Of a DNA stretch of 58,513 bases, positions 55,720 to 58,513 are shown in pieces. The translations under genes were made by a program, and so were the position numbers. The notes below the pieces were generated by a model. It ran no database searches and was not told where the DNA came from. It saw only the letters and a program-made list of their open reading frames with translations. Positions within the stretch are counted from its first letter, which is position 1; the number at the start of each line of letters is the position of its first letter. Location: contig CANMZP010000028.1 of the NCBI GenBank assembly GCA_947502355.1, forward strand, positions 1 through 58,513. Reading direction: 5' to 3'. Origin of the DNA: an uncultured Thalassotalea sp. Lineage in GTDB: Bacteria; Pseudomonadota; Gammaproteobacteria; Enterobacterales; Alteromonadaceae.

Positions 55720-57024
55720 TTAACCTTGTGGGTTCATGATGTCTTTAAACTGTGTTTCTTTTTCTGAAACATTTGCTTTAGCAAGGATTAATTCAATCGC
55801 TTGCTCTTCTAAAGCAACGTTTTGCATTTGCTGGTTAAGCTCTTCGTTGTTCATGTAGTAATCAATTACTTCTTGAGGATCTTCGTATGCAGATGCTGCA
55901 GACTCGATTAACTCTTTAACTTTTGCTTCGTCAACTTTTAATTCGTTGCCTTTGATTACTTCACCAAGTAGAAGACCTACTTTAACGCGACGTTGTGCTT
56001 GTTCTTCGAACATTTCAGCTGGTAGCTGTGGCATGTTCTTAGGGTCCATTTGACCACCAAAACGTTGCATAGCTTGTTGACGTAATACGTCAACTTCTTG
56101 AGCAACTAATGCTTTAGGAACGTCAACTTCGTTTGCAGCAACTAAACCTTCAAGTACTTGCTCTTTAACTTTAGCTTTAACAGCTTGAGTTAATTCACGT
56201 TCCATGTTCTTTTTAACTTCAACACGTAACGCGTCAACACCGCCTTCTTCTACGCCGAATAATTTCGCGAATTCTTCGTCGATTTCTGGAAGTACTGGAC
56301 CTTCAGTTTTGTGAACTACGATATCAAACTCAGCGTCTTTACCTTTTAGGTTTTCAGCGTGGTAATCTTCTGGGAAAGTTACGTTGATAGTGTGCTCTTC
56401 GCCCACTTTCATGCCGTTAAGTTCTTTTTCGAAACCAGGGATCATGCGACCAGCGCCTAATTCGATTTCAAAACCTTCCGCTTTACCACCTTCGAATTCT
56501 TCACCGTCTACACGACCGTTGAAATCGATAGTTAGCTTATCGCCTTTCTTAGCTTTACGCTTGTTTTCTTTCCACGTTTTGTGTTGGTTTTGTAAAGTAA
56601 CAAACATTTCGTCAAGGTCTGCATCATTTACTTCAACAGCAGGCTTTTCAACATTGATTGTTTCAAGACCAGCTAATTCAACTTCTGGGTAGATTTCAAA
56701 CGTTGCATCAAACTCTAAGTCTTTACCTTCTTCGTTGCTTTTCGCAACAAATGCAGGACGACCAGCTGGGTTTAATTTTTCAGCCATGATAGCTTCAACG
56801 AAGTTACGTTGCATTAGTTCGCCAGCAACTTCTTGACGTACAGATTTACCGTAACGCTTCTGGATTACAGAAGGTGGTACTTTACCTGGACGGAAACCGT
56901 TAATACGTTGTGTTTTTGCGATGTGACGCAGGCGGTTTTTAACTTCTACATCTACTGTTTCGGCTGGAACAGAAATTGATAATTTACGTTCTAAGCCTTG
57001 AGTAGTCTCTACTGAAACTTGCAT
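55720..57024 (-). CDS. tig: Trigger factor
   Basis: Ribosome-bound chaperone and prolyl isomerase for nascent chains. The 434-aa protein has the ribosome-docking signature GFRPGKVP (43-50). The FKBP-type domain follows (about 150-245, [21 protein letters not shown]...MIPGFEKEL). The long helical C-terminal arms are rich in Glu, Gln, Lys and Val. It is the first gene of the tig-clpP-clpX block. Confidence 0.97.
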   Translation of the reverse strand: MQVSVETTQGLERKLSISVPAETVDVEVKNRLRHIAKTQRINGFRPGKVPPSVIQKRYGKSVRQEVAGELMQRNFVEAIMAEKLNPAGRPAFVAKSNEEGKDLEFDATFEIYPEVELAGLETINVEKPAVEVNDADLDEMFVTLQNQHKTWKENKRKAKKGDKLTIDFNGRVDGEEFEGGKAEGFEIELGAGRMIPGFEKELNGMKVGEEHTINVTFPEDYHAENLKGKDAEFDIVVHKTEGPVLPEIDEEFAKLFGVEEGGVDALRVEVKKNMERELTQAVKAKVKEQVLEGLVAANEVDVPKALVAQEVDVLRQQAMQRFGGQMDPKNMPQLPAEMFEEQAQRRVKVGLLLGEVIKGNELKVDEAKVKELIESAASAYEDPQEVIDYYMNNEELNQQMQNVALEEQAIELILAKANVSEKETQFKDIMNPQG

Positions 57025-57078
57025 TTAAGTACCTCAAATTCTGACGTTAACACGCCTTTATATGCATCTATATTTACA

Positions 57079-57131
57079 AGTAATAAATCCATTATTTATT
57101 ACTTACTCATCCATAACTCTTTCGGTTATGG
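57079..57131 (-). promoter_or_regulatory. Two hairpins in the tig 5' leader
   Basis: The predicted leader of about 187 nt contains a perfect 11-bp stem AAGTAATAAAT / ATTTATTACTT (57079-57105). It also contains a perfect 7-bp stem CCATAAC / GTTATGG (57111-57131), back to back. No riboswitch class is recognised. They may influence mRNA stability or cold-dependent translation. Confidence 0.55.
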
Positions 57132-57217
57132 ATGGTCAGAAAAGTTAGCCAATCAACTTCTCAAAAAAGATGTTGTTATGCCCATAAACAATGAGCTTGA
57201 TTAAAATGTGACGCGGA

Positions 57218-57246
57218 ATTATATCTGTGCAAAGACCCGGTGTAAA
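57218..57246 (-). promoter_or_regulatory. Sigma-70 promoter of tig
   Basis: On the minus strand there is a -35 TTTACA (57241-57246), a 17-bp spacer and a perfect -10 TATAAT (57218-57223). It lies about 195 bp upstream of the tig ATG. Confidence 0.8.
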
Positions 57247-57370
57247 TACCCGGTACCTAACAATTAGCCCAGATTAACCAGATTCTGATAGAAGTTAGCA
57301 TTATTATCTGAAAGCTTAATGTTTTTTTACATTCTGCAAACAAGGTAAAGGACTACAACTTTAACGCTGC

Positions 57371-57920
57371 ACGATTTAAAAACAATGATTGGTTAAACCG
57401 TAGGGGTGAATGTATTCGCCCATTTGTGTGCGACATTATAAAACAATGATTGGTTATACCGTAGGGGCGAATGTATTCGCCCATTTGTGTGCGAGATTAA
57501 AAAAATGATTGGTTAAACCGTAGGGGCGAATTTATTCGCCCATTTGTTTACAAGATTAAAAAACAATGATTGTTTAAACCGTAGGGGCGAATTTATTCGC
57601 CTATTTGTGTGCGACATTAAAAAACAATGATTGGTTAAACCGTAGGGGCGAATTTATTCGCCTATTTGTGTGCGACATTAAAAAACAATGATTGGTTAAA
57701 CCGTAGGGGCGAATTTATTCGCCTATTTGTTTACAAGATTAAAAAACAATGATTGTTTAAACCGTAGGGGCGAATGTATTCGCCCATTTGTGTGCGACAT
57801 TATAAAACAATGATTGGTTAAACCGTAGGGGCGAATTTATTCGCCCATTTGTTTGCAAGATTAAAAAACAATGATTGGTTATACCGTAGGGGCGAATTTA
57901 TTCGCCCATTTGTTTGCAAA
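57371..57920. repeat. Nine-unit ~61-bp tandem array of palindromes
   Basis: Nine consecutive units of about 60-61 bp. Each contains AACAATGATTGGTTAAACCG, then GTAGGGGCGAATTTATTCGCC and a tail such as CATTTGTGTGCGACATT. The core GGGCGAAT-TT-ATTCGCCC is a palindrome able to form a hairpin on either strand. Two tail variants (GTGTGCGACATT and GTTTACAAGATT) recur in an order suggesting larger block duplications. It lies between the tig promoter and tRNA-Pro, with no gene inside. Confidence 0.92.
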
Positions 57921-57955
57921 ACAAACCGCCCCTAAACAAGAGGGCCTGTACTTCC

Positions 57956-58228
57956 CCCCTGCGGGCGCATGAATGCGTGAAAAATTTTTCCCGACAATTT
58001 TTTTGACTTGCTACGCAAGTTCTCATTTGCATCAAAATCAGATTGTAGAAGTAAATAATATTAGTTTTAAATGATAAAAGTAATGAAGTATTTAAGAAAG
58101 TGGTCGGTGATGCAAGATATATCAAATACATCCATGTATTTGCCCCTGCGGGCGCATGAATGCGTGAAAAATTGTTCCCGACAATTTTTTTGACTTGCTG
58201 CGCAAGTTCTCACTTGCATCAAATCAGA
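57956..58228. repeat. Two ~86-bp direct repeats downstream of tRNA-Pro
   Basis: Copies at 57956-58042 and 58143-58228 are nearly identical, beginning CCCCTGCGGGCGCATGAATG and containing the small hairpins CGCAT-GA-ATGCG and ACTTGC...GCAAGT. They are 187 bp apart, the same spacing as the two tRNA-Pro 3' ends to their right. The whole block therefore looks like a tandem duplication with a diverged middle. Confidence 0.85.
58095..58118 (-). pseudogene. Fragment of tRNA-Pro 3' end
   Basis: A 24-bp exact copy of the last bases of the nearby tRNA-Pro gene, including the CCA end and flank (core TGGTCGGTGATGCAAGAT on the plus strand). It then breaks off into unrelated sequence. It cannot form a tRNA. 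It marks the left boundary of the duplicated block. Confidence 0.8.
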
Positions 58229-58286
58229 GCGAGTACCTAATAATGACTTGTTTGATAGTTAGAAAATGGAGATTTTAAAAAGAAAG

Positions 58287-58363
58287 TGGTCGGTGATGCA
58301 AGATTCGAACTTGCGACCCCTTGGACCCAAACCAAGTGCGCTACCAAGCTGCGCTAATCACCG
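58287..58363 (-). tRNA. tRNA-Pro (anticodon TGG)
   Basis: A 77-nt tRNA with encoded CCA. The acceptor stem is CGGTGAT/ATCACCG, the D stem GCGC/GCGC, and the anticodon stem CTTGG/CCAAG around loop TTTGGGT (anticodon TGG). The T arm is GCAAG-TTCGAAT-CTTGC. All stems pair perfectly. It closely resembles E. coli proM. It reads CCA and related Pro codons. Confidence 0.97.
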
Positions 58364-58445
58364 ATACATAGAGCTTTCTATTTATTTATGAAACTAAACA
58401 CAAAGAAGCTTAGAAAAAATAAATGAAATGGAGATAAGATAGAAG

Positions 58446-58513
58446 TGGTCGGTGATGCAACATTCAAACTGCGACCCATTAGGTCTTTAACACCCCAAAC
58501 CTTGGTTTGGTCC
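58446..58513 (-). pseudogene. Degenerate tRNA-Pro-like copy at the window edge
   Basis: The 3' part (GCATCACCGACCA, preceded by GGGTCGCAGTTTGAATG) repeats the functional tRNA-Pro with one base deleted in the T arm and the invariant TTCGAA changed to TTTGAA. The anticodon region is scrambled. The sequence runs off the window, so the 5' part is unseen. It is probably a non-functional duplicate. Confidence 0.7.

Noticed and set aside
57371-57920. Possible CRISPR array
   Set aside because: The intervals between the palindromic cores are themselves repeats rather than unique spacers, the unit is ~61 bp throughout, and no cas gene is present.
57898-58131. A 77-codon leftward frame across the repeats downstream of tRNA-Pro
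   Set aside because: It is built from repeat sequence and a tRNA fragment, with no ribosome-binding site or family features.
58446-58513. Second functional tRNA-Pro
   Set aside because: The T arm has a deletion and loses the invariant TTCGAA, and the anticodon region does not pair. Only the terminal part matches.

Overview
The window is a chromosomal segment of a marine gammaproteobacterium of the order Alteromonadales. A Colwelliaceae member (Colwellia/Thalassotalea-like) is my best guess. The basis is low-to-moderate GC, gmhB next to a ribosomal RNA operon, divergent liu/ivd clusters under a LiuR-type regulator, a menFDHBCE cluster with divergent menA, and the tig-clpP-clpX-lon-hupB-ppiD protein-quality block. 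The genus is inferred from gene order and protein style only.

Layout, left to right. Positions 1-385 hold the tandem P1/P2 promoters and antitermination leader of an rRNA operon that runs leftward out of the window, just downstream of gmhB. Positions 1-13.6 kb hold branched-chain amino-acid catabolism. A leftward valine/isoleucine operon (thiolase, acyl-CoA dehydrogenase, 3-hydroxyisobutyryl-CoA hydrolase, 3-hydroxyisobutyrate dehydrogenase, SDR) faces a rightward leucine operon (liuR-liuA-B-C-D-E). The shared intergenic region carries two LiuR-like operators. Next come a patatin-like lipase, an orphan prepilin and a 31-bp tandem repeat. A leftward adhE follows, with an FNR-type site placed where a class II activator should sit. 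Positions 19-34 kb are mixed: a CPA2 antiporter with TrkA domains, a CadC-like membrane regulator with TPRs, an rhlE helicase with a small Cys-rich protein, an alanine/glycine symporter, a secreted amidohydrolase, slyD, murI and pntAB. Then come a small exported protein with a Fur-like box and a two-gene RND efflux operon. Positions 39-47 kb hold menA and menFDHBCE, a nearly complete menaquinone pathway. Positions 47-57 kb hold ppiD, hupB, lon (with a clear sigma-32 promoter), a second orphan prepilin wedged between lon and clpX, then clpX, clpP and tig.

The right end (57.2-58.5 kb) is non-coding. It holds the tig promoter, nine ~61-bp tandem units each carrying a GGGCGAA...TTCGCCC palindrome, and a tRNA-Pro(TGG) gene flanked by two partial or degenerate copies of its own 3' end.

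Most genes are well-known housekeeping or metabolic functions. I did not find a clear new defence, secretion or biosynthetic system. The least explained items are the two paralogous orphan prepilins with terminal cysteines, the Cys-rich protein behind rhlE, the exported protein near 34 kb, the two tandem-repeat arrays and the tRNA-Pro duplications. Many CDS starts are TTG or internal ATG; where I moved a start I say why.
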